From the NCBI GenBank assembly GCA_934247875.1, contig CAKQJZ010000093.1:1-7224 (forward strand): a stretch of DNA of 7,224 nt, given 5' to 3'. The stretch is from an uncultured Spirochaetales bacterium (GTDB taxonomy: Bacteria; Spirochaetota; Spirochaetia; Sphaerochaetales; Sphaerochaetaceae). Below, piece by piece: positions 1 to 5,195 of this stretch (its first letter is position 1; every line of letters begins with the position of its first letter). Under the pieces are notes generated by a model that was given only the letters and a program-made list of their open reading frames with translations, ran no database searches and was not told the DNA's origin. The translations under genes and the position numbers were made by a program.

Positions 1-378
1 GTTCAATATTTCTCCCGGCTTAACAAGATAACTATTGCAGTGATTTTTGGGGATAGTGCTTTATTTTTCGCTTACGATATACTACCTGGGTTCCTCAGAG
101 AGAGAAAAGCGGAGGTAATGAGCATTATGATGAGCATATTCAGTGAAGAATACGTAAAGAAGTGCCTCAAGGAAGAGGCCAGAAGAGAAGGTTATGCAAA
201 GGGTGAGGAAAGAGGCGAAAGAAGAGGCGTAGCTCAAGGAAAGAAGATAGGTATAGCCCAAGGTGAAGAAAGAGAAAGGCTCAGAAATGCTAAGGGAATG
301 AGAGATGCTGGTGTTAGTCTGGATGTTATTGAGAATGTCACTGGACTATCTCGTAGCTACATACAATCTTTGAAATAG
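1..378 (+). CDS. Rpn/PD-(D/E)XK nuclease-transposase family protein, C-terminal part (5' end outside window)
   Basis: The frame is open from base 1 to the TAG at 376-378, so this is the last ~125 codons of a longer gene. The GTG at 40 is probably an internal codon, since no ribosome binding site precedes it. Visible are a segment ending in LPGFLRERKAEV, then YVKKCLKEEARREGYAKG, a Gly-Glu-Arg-Lys-rich tail with a near repeat (GVAQGKKIG, then GIAQGEE), and a terminal module LDVIENVTGLSRSYIQSL. That architecture is typical of the Rpn (recombination-promoting nuclease)/PDDEXK transposase-like family, whose nuclease domain is N-terminal and would lie upstream of the window. The last ~25 residues resemble the short helical module (V..VTGLS...I) common at the end of these proteins. 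The catalytic residues are not in view, so activity cannot be judged. A strong terminator follows 24 bp downstream. Family assignment rests on tail architecture only. Confidence 0.65.
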   Translation, partial: VQYFSRLNKITIAVIFGDSALFFAYDILPGFLRERKAEVMSIMMSIFSEEYVKKCLKEEARREGYAKGEERGERRGVAQGKKIGIAQGEERERLRNAKGMRDAGVSLDVIENVTGLSRSYIQSLK

Positions 379-402
379 CCAATCATCTTTATGTGATAGA
401 AG

Positions 403-436
403 AAGCCTCTTGTTGGATGACCAGCGAGAGGCTTTT
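403..436 (+). terminator. Intrinsic terminator after the Rpn-family gene
   Basis: Bases 403-416 pair with 421-434 in a 14-bp stem (two G-U wobbles at 411/426 and 413/424) closed by a 4-nt loop (ATGA). The 3' arm runs into TTTT at 433-436. It starts 24 bp after the stop at 378, in the orientation that ends the Rpn-family transcript. The U-tract is short but the stem is long and GC-containing. Confidence 0.8.
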
Positions 437-545
437 GCAATCAAAGCCAGTATGGTGCTTTGCGTCAGAAAGGATAGAGATAAGTCTGACACAATCATCA
501 ACAGATTCATCACTCATATGGTTGATGTTATAAAGAGCAGAAGTG

Positions 546-578
546 AAAAGAAATAAAGGGTGCGACGCTGCACCCTTT
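546..578 (-). terminator. Intrinsic terminator of the tRNA-Ser transcript
   Basis: On the minus strand, 578-570 pairs perfectly with 563-555 (9-bp stem AAAGGGTGC/GCACCCTTT) around a 6-nt loop. It is followed by ATTTCTTTTC on the minus strand. It begins directly at the 3' end of the tRNA. On the plus strand no T-run follows, so it serves the minus-strand transcript. Confidence 0.8.
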
Positions 579-668
579 CAGTGAGAAGGGGATTTGAACC
601 CCTGAGGGCACTTTGGGCACCCTAGATGATTTCGAGTCATCCGCCTTCGACCTCTCGGCCACCTCACT
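579..668 (-). tRNA. tRNA-Ser, anticodon CGA
   Basis: Read on the minus strand this folds as a class II tRNA. The 7-bp acceptor AGTGAGG pairs with TCTCACT (last pair G-U), and the discriminator is G at 579. TGGCCGAGAGG is a typical serine D-arm start. The anticodon stem GATGA/TCATC encloses the loop CTCGAAA, giving anticodon CGA at 634-632 (reads UCG). There is a long variable arm of about 20 nt, then the T-stem AGGGG/CCCCT around the loop TTCAAAT. The 3' CCA is not encoded, so the organism must add it with a CCA-adding enzyme. The variable arm contains GTGCCC twice and pairs only with G-U wobbles. Transcribed alone toward the terminator at 555-578. Confidence 0.95.
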
Positions 669-680
669 ATTGATGAGAGA

Positions 681-709
681 ATGTTAACGCTTCAAAGCGT
701 TTTAGTAAA
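681..709 (-). promoter_or_regulatory. Possible promoter of tRNA-Ser
   Basis: On the minus strand, TTTACT (709-704) and TAACAT (686-681) are separated by exactly 17 bp, each matching 4 of 6 positions of the sigma-70 consensus. The implied transcription start near 674 leaves a leader of about 6 nt before the mature tRNA. Supporting context: the tRNA has its own terminator and sits only 43 bp from the upstream minus-strand gene. Elements this weak also occur by chance in AT-rich DNA. Confidence 0.35.
686..701 (-). other. Small perfect inverted repeat between the minus-strand gene and tRNA-Ser
   Basis: AACGCT (686-691) pairs with AGCGTT (696-701) around TCAA. It lies just past the stop of the 195-aa minus-strand gene and could help end or stabilise that transcript. 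On the minus strand the following bases (AACATTC) are not a convincing U-run. The T-run (700-703) is on the plus strand, where no gene arrives nearby. It overlaps the spacer of the possible tRNA promoter. Confidence 0.4.
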
Positions 710-711
710 TG

Positions 712-1299
712 CTACTTAAGGGAATCAAAGAGATTCTGATTGTATGCATCAGCAACATTTATAGCGAATTGCACAGAGAGGTTGTAGTTAGGTTTGACTG
801 TGATTAGAGGCAAGCTGCATAAGCTCAGGACAGTGCCTCCTGATATTGCTATTATTCTATAAAGGCTAGTGTTTGAATCCTCTGGTGCAGTGAATTCCCA
901 TATAGCGCCGCCAAACATTGCAGCAAGGCCTGTTGCGCATAGTCCCCAGCCCCAGTTGTGCAGTGTTTTAACTCTCTTGTCTTCTTCTTTTATGATATCA
1001 ACAGCGACGTTTTGATTTGCTTTCTCAAAGAAAGTGCGCTTGTCGATTTCTTTGCTGCCTTCAAATACTCTGAAGTCTTCTTTTGTAGAGCTTGTAGAGA
1101 GAAGTGCTGCAACGATGCCAATTGTATCTGATGGGCTATATAGCGCAGAGAATGAGTCGTTTTTCCACTCTGATTGAATAGTAATAGCCTTGCTTAGGAA
1201 TATATCACGATCAGAAGATGAGAGCATGGAGATATCAAGAGATGCAAATAGCATTGACGATGTTAATAATAGCAGAAGTATGGAAATAGTCTTTTTCAT
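712..1299 (-). CDS. Unrecognised exported/membrane protein with signal peptide and two hydrophobic helices
   Basis: This 195-residue protein is not one I recognise. Residues 1-19 form a clear Sec signal peptide (MKKT, a leucine-rich core, then SSMLFA), with likely signal peptidase I cleavage near FA|S. There is no lipobox cysteine. Residues ~20-115 are soluble, ending in a charged stretch (IIKEEDKRVK). Two hydrophobic segments follow, ~117-136 (Gly/Ala-rich, WGWGL...GGAIW) and ~147-167. A polar tail ends in AINVADAYNQNLF. This plan (signal peptide, soluble domain, two Gly-rich helices, C-terminal A-x-x-YN-x-x-L element) recurs in small hypothetical envelope proteins of spirochaetes and Bacteroidota; that comparison is from memory. 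The start is the ATG at 1299-1297, supported by the signal peptide, although only a weak AAAG-type ribosome site precedes it. The stop is TAG. It appears monocistronic and is divergent from dppA. Confidence 0.75.
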   Translation of the reverse strand: MKKTISILLLLLTSSMLFASLDISMLSSSDRDIFLSKAITIQSEWKNDSFSALYSPSDTIGIVAALLSTSSTKEDFRVFEGSKEIDKRTFFEKANQNVAVDIIKEEDKRVKTLHNWGWGLCATGLAAMFGGAIWEFTAPEDSNTSLYRIIAISGGTVLSLCSLPLITVKPNYNLSVQFAINVADAYNQNLFDSLK

Positions 1300-1347
1300 G
1301 TCTTTAACTTTCGTTGCATTTTGTTTCGATGTAAATAGTCTTTTTCA
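1284..1347 (-). repeat. 15-bp direct repeat spanning the start of the 195-aa gene
   Basis: AAATAGTCTTTTTCA occurs exactly at 1284-1298 and again at 1333-1347, 49 bp apart. On the minus strand the inner copy includes the start codon and codes M-KKTI. The outer copy reads TTG AAA AAG ACT ATT, which would encode L-KKTI and run 14 codons to TAA. It therefore looks like a small partial duplication of the 5' end of the gene within its own leader. The outer copy has no ribosome binding site. Confidence 0.6.
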
Positions 1348-1453
1348 ATATTTTCAAAAAAGAAATGACACATTAAGGCGATTGCATTAAAATGACCTCA
1401 ATTCTTTTTTAGAATTAAGCATTTTTAAGTATTTGTTTGTTAAGGAGAGTTAT
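1300..1453. promoter_or_regulatory. Divergent intergenic region upstream of dppA
   Basis: This 154-bp AT-rich region should hold promoters for both the minus-strand gene and dppA. On the plus strand a TATAAT-like TAGAAT lies at 1410-1415, without a convincing -35 at 17 bp. An inverted repeat AATTCT-TTTTT-AGAATT spans 1400-1416 and overlaps it, a plausible operator position. GATTGCAT occurs at 1380-1387 and recurs upstream of dppB at 3286-3293. On the minus strand, TTGAAA (1362-1357) sits 17 bp from the poor -10 TTACAT (1339-1334). None of these is strong enough to fix a transcription start. Confidence 0.35.
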
Positions 1454-2293
1454 ATGAAAAAGGTTTTTATTAGCTTGGACACAGAAGGCCTATCAGGACT
1501 TACAAGCTGGGAAGAGATGAGTGCAGATCCAAGTTCTGCAGGCAAGGCATTTATCAGAGAGCTTAATTGGATTATTGATGAGCTTTTTACTGTTGCTCCA
1601 GAGCTTGAAGAGATTACTCTTTGTGATTCTCACTCAAGAGGTGAGAACCTTCCATATGCAGCATTCGACGATCCTAGAATCACATTGATCTCAGGTTATC
1701 CTAGACAGGATTACATGCTTGCAACTCTCGACTCTTCATATGATATGCTGATGCTTGTTGGCTACCATGGAATGATTGGTGCAAAGTATGCACTTATGGA
1801 TCATTCATATAGCGGTGCAGGATTATATAACGTAAGAATCAATGGCTCCCACGTAGGCGAAGTTGAGCTCAATAGCTACTATGCTGCAACTCTTGGCGTT
1901 CCTCTTGCTTTTGTTGCAGGTGATGATATCCTTGAAGAAGAGCTTAAGAATACAGATTTCAAGCCTGAGTTTGTTAGAACAAAGGAGGGTCTTGGCAGAT
2001 TCTCAGCTAAGCTTTATAGCCCATCAGCACTTGAGCCTAAGTTCAGAGAAGCTGTTAGAAATGCTGTAGATAGATGCAGAAAGAACGAGCTTCCACTTGT
2101 TAAAGCAGGCGAGCCTATTACTCTTGAGATGGATCTTACTACAACTGTTATGGCAGATGCAGTTGAGATGATTCCTGTTGTTACAAGACCTGCAGGCAGA
2201 ACTATCAGATATGTCTCTAACTCATTTAAGGATGTTATGCATATCATCCTTATCACAGCTATTATTACAGGAAGATTCAAAGACTATAAATAA
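1454..2293 (+). CDS. dppA: M55 family D-aminopeptidase (Bacillus-type DppA)
   Basis: A 279-residue cytoplasmic zinc aminopeptidase of peptidase family M55, which releases N-terminal D-amino acids (typically D-Ala) from short peptides. The characteristic residues are all present: D9 and E11 in SLDTEG, H60 in DSH, H105 in GYHG, H117 in DHS and E136 in VGEVELN. By comparison with B. subtilis DppA, D9, E11, H60, H105 and E136 would be the two-zinc ligands and H117 the catalytic histidine. Length is close to the family norm (~275). The ATG at 1454 is chosen because AAGGAG (1442-1447) precedes it at normal spacing and MKKVFISLDTEG is the usual N-terminus; the upstream TTG at 1433 is unsupported. 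In Bacillus the same enzyme heads the dipeptide permease operon, which fits the dppBCDF genes downstream. Note that E. coli uses dppA for an unrelated binding protein. The stop codon directly abuts the regulator start. Confidence 0.93.
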   Translation: MKKVFISLDTEGLSGLTSWEEMSADPSSAGKAFIRELNWIIDELFTVAPELEEITLCDSHSRGENLPYAAFDDPRITLISGYPRQDYMLATLDSSYDMLMLVGYHGMIGAKYALMDHSYSGAGLYNVRINGSHVGEVELNSYYAATLGVPLAFVAGDDILEEELKNTDFKPEFVRTKEGLGRFSAKLYSPSALEPKFREAVRNAVDRCRKNELPLVKAGEPITLEMDLTTTVMADAVEMIPVVTRPAGRTIRYVSNSFKDVMHIILITAIITGRFKDYK

Positions 2294-3160
2294 ATGTCAG
2301 ATCCTATAGACAGAATTAAAGATAATTATGATGCAATGAACGCAACAAGGCGCAGAATCTCAGATTTTGTGCTGGCGAACCCTGCGTATTGCTGTTTCTT
2401 GTCTATCAGAGACTTTGCTGAAGGAGCAGGATGTACAGATGTGACTCTGATGTCCTACTCCAAAAGCCTTGGCTATGATAGCTTTGCAGATTTCAGAAAG
2501 TCACTTCAGAACTATGTTCTAGAGTGGACGAGGCCTTCTGAGCGTATGAAGTGCATTGCAAGTCCAGATGATGACTCAGATTCGTTTTATAAGAAGATTT
2601 ATGAAGCGGAAAGAGTCAGCGTAGATAGAGCATTCTCAAATAGCAGAGCTTCTGATTTCATAAAAGCAGCAACTCTTATAAAAGAGAAGCGCTCTATATA
2701 TATTGCTGCTCACAATGCAAGTCGTACAGCTGCTGAGTATTTAAAATACAGGTTTCTATCAATTGGTGTGGAAATAAGCATTTTAGATTTATCTGATAGT
2801 CATCAGACAATAAGCAGAATAATGTCTGCAGATAGCTCAGATACACTCTTGATCAGCATCGCAACACCTCCATATGGCAAAGCAACGATAGCGCTCTCAA
2901 AGGTTTGCAAGGAAAGAGGAATTGAAGTAATAGCGTTTACAGACTATGAAGCATCGCCTCTTGTTGCACTTAGCGATATACACTTTATCTGTTCAGGACT
3001 TTCAGGACTTAGAGGAATTACATCCTCTTATGTTCCTTTCTTTGCTCTCTTTGACACTCTCGTGTTCTTCTATGGGTATGATGAGGCAAAAAAGGAGGAA
3101 AGTGAGGACTCAAAGGCTACTGAGGCTGAGTTCGTTTCGCTTTTGGAGAAACTCAATTAA
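2294..3160 (+). CDS. MurR/RpiR family transcriptional regulator (HTH + SIS)
   Basis: This 288-residue DNA-binding regulator has two domains. Residues ~1-77 are an RpiR-type N-terminal HTH: RRRISDFVLANP, then SIRDFAEGAGCTDVTLMSYS and KSLGYDSFADFR, the family's SI-x-x-hA-x-x-x-G and K-x-LG[YF] pattern. Residues ~125-262 are a SIS (sugar isomerase) domain, recognisable by RSIYIAAHNASR, the central ISIATPPYGKATI and GIEVIAFTDYEASPLVALSDI. SIS domains in this family usually bind phosphosugars; the segment AAHNASR departs from the common GxGxS loop, so the ligand is uncertain. The acidic tail (EAKKEESEDSKATEAE) is probably disordered. The ATG at 2294 immediately follows the dppA TAA (TAAATG). There is no good ribosome site at normal spacing (AGGAAG at 2270-2275 is too far), so translation is likely coupled to dppA. 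It presumably controls dppA and/or dppBCDF. Confidence 0.88.
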   Translation: MSDPIDRIKDNYDAMNATRRRISDFVLANPAYCCFLSIRDFAEGAGCTDVTLMSYSKSLGYDSFADFRKSLQNYVLEWTRPSERMKCIASPDDDSDSFYKKIYEAERVSVDRAFSNSRASDFIKAATLIKEKRSIYIAAHNASRTAAEYLKYRFLSIGVEISILDLSDSHQTISRIMSADSSDTLLISIATPPYGKATIALSKVCKERGIEVIAFTDYEASPLVALSDIHFICSGLSGLRGITSSYVPFFALFDTLVFFYGYDEAKKEESEDSKATEAEFVSLLEKLN

Positions 3161-3173
3161 TTCATTTTAACAC

Positions 3174-3214
3174 TGTTAGTTAAGACAAACTTATTAAGTT
3201 TGTTTTAATTAATG
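3174..3214 (+). terminator. Long hairpin between regulator and dppB (attenuator/terminator or operator)
   Basis: The core is a perfect palindrome, ACAAACTTA (3185-3193), T, TAAGTTTGT (3195-3203). As plus-strand RNA the stem extends to about 3174/3214, with every outward position pairing if G-U wobbles are allowed (184/204, 179/209, 175/213 and 174/214, plus 3000). These wobbles would be A-C mismatches in minus-strand RNA, so the structure favours plus-strand RNA. The core is followed by GTTTT, which resembles an AT-rich intrinsic terminator; partial readthrough would make it an attenuator between the regulator and the permease. As DNA, the palindromic core could instead be an operator for the RpiR-family protein. 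Confidence 0.5.
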
Positions 3215-3221
3215 TCTAAAC

Positions 3222-3271
3222 AAGGAAAAAAATAATATTTTTGCCTTAAAACTATTGTAGAGATAATCTAC
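3222..3271 (+). other. Two further dyads in the dppB leader
   Basis: AAGGAAAAA (3222-3230) pairs with TTTTT-CCTT (3238-3247, one bulged G at 3243). GTAGA (3257-3261) pairs with TCTAC (3267-3271) around GATAA. Together with the hairpin at 3174-3214 this gives three stem-loops in the 167-bp gap before dppB. They are short and AT-rich, so each alone is weak evidence of function. Confidence 0.3.
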
Positions 3272-3279
3272 TTTAGAAT
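3241..3279 (+). promoter_or_regulatory. Candidate promoter elements for dppBCDF
   Basis: TTGCCT (3241-3246) and TAATCT (3264-3269) are 17 bp apart, matching 4/6 and 3/6 of the sigma-70 consensus. A better isolated -10, TAGAAT (3274-3279), has no -35 at proper distance. Either would place the start well ahead of the dppB ribosome site GGAGG (3317-3321). A separate promoter is plausible given the hairpin upstream, but is not proven. Confidence 0.3.
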
Positions 3280-3286
3280 ATTATTG

Positions 3287-3304
3287 ATTGCATATTAATT
3301 GCAT
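3287..3304 (+). repeat. ATTGCAT direct repeat upstream of dppB
   Basis: ATTGCAT occurs at 3287-3293 and 3298-3304, 11 bp start to start, about one helical turn. The longer GATTGCAT (3286-3293) is also found upstream of dppA at 1380-1387. This could be a regulator-binding repeat, but AT-rich 7- and 8-mers recur by chance at this scale. Confidence 0.3.
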
Positions 3305-3327
3305 GAATATACAAACGGAGGAATATT

Positions 3328-4302
3328 ATGTGGAAGTATATCGTTAAGAGACTCCTTCTCATGATTCCAATTCTGCTTGGAGTAACATTCATTGTATTCT
3401 TTATAATGAACCTGACACCAGGAGATCCAGCTGCAATAATCTTAGGCGACCAGGCCTCTGCAGAAGCGCTTGCAGCTATGAGACTAGAGCTTGGGCTCGA
3501 TAAGCCTCTTCTTGTCAGGTATTTCAAATACATTTGGGACATGCTCCATGGAGATTTAGGTCTTTCATACAAGAACCAGCTGAGCGTATGGGCGCAGGTT
3601 ATTGATAAGTTCCCTAACACTGCTATCTTAGCTGTCGCTGGTATATTCGTAGCTTTGATTATCGGTATTCCTGTTGGAATAATATCTGCAAAGAAGCAAT
3701 ACACTGCACTCGATAACACTTCAATGGTTTTATCTTTAATTGGTGTATCTATGCCTAACTTCTGGCTAGGCCTTCTGCTTTCGCTTCTATTTGCGCTAAA
3801 GCTTGGCTGGCTTCCTAGCCAGGGTATGGGAAGTGGTTTTGTAGGTCTTTTGAGATCTATTGTTCTTCCTGCTATTACTCTTGGTACTGGTTCTGCTGCA
3901 ACTGTAGTAAGAATGACCAGATCAAGCATGCTTGAAGTAATCAGACAGGACTATATCTCAACTGCAAGAGCAAAGGGAATAAGCGAGAGACAGGTAACAT
4001 TCCGCCATATGCTGAAGAATGCAATGATTCCTATTGTTACAGCAGTTGGCCTTCAGTTTGGTTCTCTTCTTGGTGGCGCAATGCTGACAGAGACTGTATT
4101 CTCATGGCCAGGACTTGGAAGACTTATGGTTGAATCAATCAACAGCAAGGATATTCCTATGGTAATGGGTGCAACTATATTCCTTGCTATCATGTTCTCA
4201 GTTGTTAACCTCATCGTAGACCTTATTTATGCTTTCATTGATCCAAGAATCAAGAGCCAGTATAAGAAGGCAGGAGTAAAAATTAGGAAGGTAAAGGTAT
4301 GA
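3328..4302 (+). CDS. dppB: Dipeptide/oligopeptide ABC transporter permease DppB
   Basis: A 324-residue inner-membrane permease of the BPD_transp_1 superfamily, one of the two subunits forming the peptide channel. The N-terminus MWKYIVKRLLLMIPILLGVTFIVF is the usual first helix of DppB/OppB. It is followed by NLTPGDPA, LGLDKPLLVRYFKYI and DLGLSY, motifs of the periplasmic loop. Further helices lie near residues 99-120, 133-158, 175-195, 233-255 and 278-303. The cytoplasmic EAA loop that docks with the ATPases is at ~211-233 (STARAKG, then HMLKNAM). DPRIK near the end is also typical. The ATG has an excellent ribosome site, GGAGG at 3317-3321, 6 nt upstream. Its last codons overlap dppC by 4 bp (ATGA), indicating coupled translation. 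Length matches the family. The 167-bp gap upstream suggests some separate control from the peptidase-regulator pair. Confidence 0.95.
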   Translation: MWKYIVKRLLLMIPILLGVTFIVFFIMNLTPGDPAAIILGDQASAEALAAMRLELGLDKPLLVRYFKYIWDMLHGDLGLSYKNQLSVWAQVIDKFPNTAILAVAGIFVALIIGIPVGIISAKKQYTALDNTSMVLSLIGVSMPNFWLGLLLSLLFALKLGWLPSQGMGSGFVGLLRSIVLPAITLGTGSAATVVRMTRSSMLEVIRQDYISTARAKGISERQVTFRHMLKNAMIPIVTAVGLQFGSLLGGAMLTETVFSWPGLGRLMVESINSKDIPMVMGATIFLAIMFSVVNLIVDLIYAFIDPRIKSQYKKAGVKIRKVKV

Positions 4303-5186
4303 GTGAAGTAACAACAAAGAGAAGAGGTCTTTGGGCAGAGGCTTGGAGACGTTTTAAGAAGAATAAGCTTGCACTTGTAGGTATGTCATTCATCATCCTG
4401 CTTTTGGTAATTGCTATTTCAACTATAGTCATTGATTTGGTAACAAATAAATCTTTCTATAACGCACATGTTATTAAGCAGAATCTTAGAATGCGCTTAA
4501 AAGGACCAAGCAAAGACCATATATTCGGCCTAGACGAGTTTGGACGTGATATCTTTTTACGAATGCTTTGGGCTGTAAGATATTCACTATTCATGGGTGT
4601 ATTCGCAATCATGTTCTCTGTAATCGTTGGTGGCGTTTTCGGCTCTGTTGCTGGCTACTATGGCAAGGTCACAGATAACGTAATAATGCGTTTTATGGAT
4701 ATACTCCTTGCAGTTCCTTCTATGCTGTTGGCTACTGCTATCGTTGCAGCTTTAGGCACTAGCCTTGTAAATGTGCTTATAGCTATCGCAATAAGCTATG
4801 TTCCTGCATTTGCACGAACTGTAAGAGCATCTGTTCTGACAGTTAAGGACCAAGAGTACATTGAAGCTGCTAAAGCAGTTGGAGCAAGTGATTTCAGAAT
4901 CATCTTCAAGTACATCCTTCCAAATGCTATGGCACCACTTATTGTACAGGCAACACTTGGCGTTGCTGGCGCTATTCTATCTATCGCTGGTCTTTCATTC
5001 TTAGGGCTTGGCATTCAGCCCCCAACTCCAGAATGGGGCAGCATGCTCTCAAGTGCTAGAGCTTATATCAGAGAGGGATGGCATATCACAGTAATTCCAG
5101 GACTTGGAATCATGCTTACAATTCTAGCTCTCAACATCATGGGTGATGGACTTAGAGATGCACTTGACCCAAGACTTAAGAACTAA
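4299..5186 (+). CDS. dppC: Dipeptide/oligopeptide ABC transporter permease DppC
   Basis: A 295-residue permease partner of DppB. Residues ~8-60 form the OppC_N-type leader (AWRRFKKNKLALVG plus the first membrane helix). HIFGLDEFGRDIFLRML and RYSL (74-97) match the conserved LGTD-x-x-GRD region. The BPD_transp_1 domain carries helices near 98-120, 133-152, 155-172, 212-232 and 264-284. The EAA loop is at ~189-211 (EAAKAVGAS, then YILPNAM), followed by LSFLGLGIQPPTPEWG, a near-invariant DppC/OppC stretch. The start ATG at 4299 overlaps the dppB stop (ATGA); AGGAAGG about 10 nt upstream can serve as ribosome site. Nine bases separate its stop from the dppD start. Full-length, with no sign of damage. 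DppC as opposed to OppC, and hence the exact peptide length handled, cannot be decided from the sequence. Confidence 0.95.
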   Translation: MSEVTTKRRGLWAEAWRRFKKNKLALVGMSFIILLLVIAISTIVIDLVTNKSFYNAHVIKQNLRMRLKGPSKDHIFGLDEFGRDIFLRMLWAVRYSLFMGVFAIMFSVIVGGVFGSVAGYYGKVTDNVIMRFMDILLAVPSMLLATAIVAALGTSLVNVLIAIAISYVPAFARTVRASVLTVKDQEYIEAAKAVGASDFRIIFKYILPNAMAPLIVQATLGVAGAILSIAGLSFLGLGIQPPTPEWGSMLSSARAYIREGWHITVIPGLGIMLTILALNIMGDGLRDALDPRLKN

Positions 5187-5195
5187 GGAGAGAAT

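Noticed and set aside
396..517. Short minus-strand frame starting MSDESVDDC across the same region
   Set aside because: Crosses the 14-bp terminator hairpin, has no ribosome site, and lies downstream of the tRNA terminator; most likely random.
452..556. 34-codon plus-strand frame (MVLCVRKDRDKS...) between the Rpn terminator and tRNA-Ser
   Set aside because: No ribosome site, starts just after a terminator, ends inside the tRNA terminator, and resembles nothing I know. The 379-545 stretch otherwise shows only the terminator hairpin.
1433..1453. Upstream TTG start for the M55 peptidase
   Set aside because: It precedes the ribosome site AAGGAG (1442-1447), and the extra residues have no family counterpart; the ATG at 1454 is better.
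3273..3929. 218-codon minus-strand frame opposite dppB
   Set aside because: Antisense shadow of a strongly supported permease gene; the composition is that of a reverse-complemented membrane protein.
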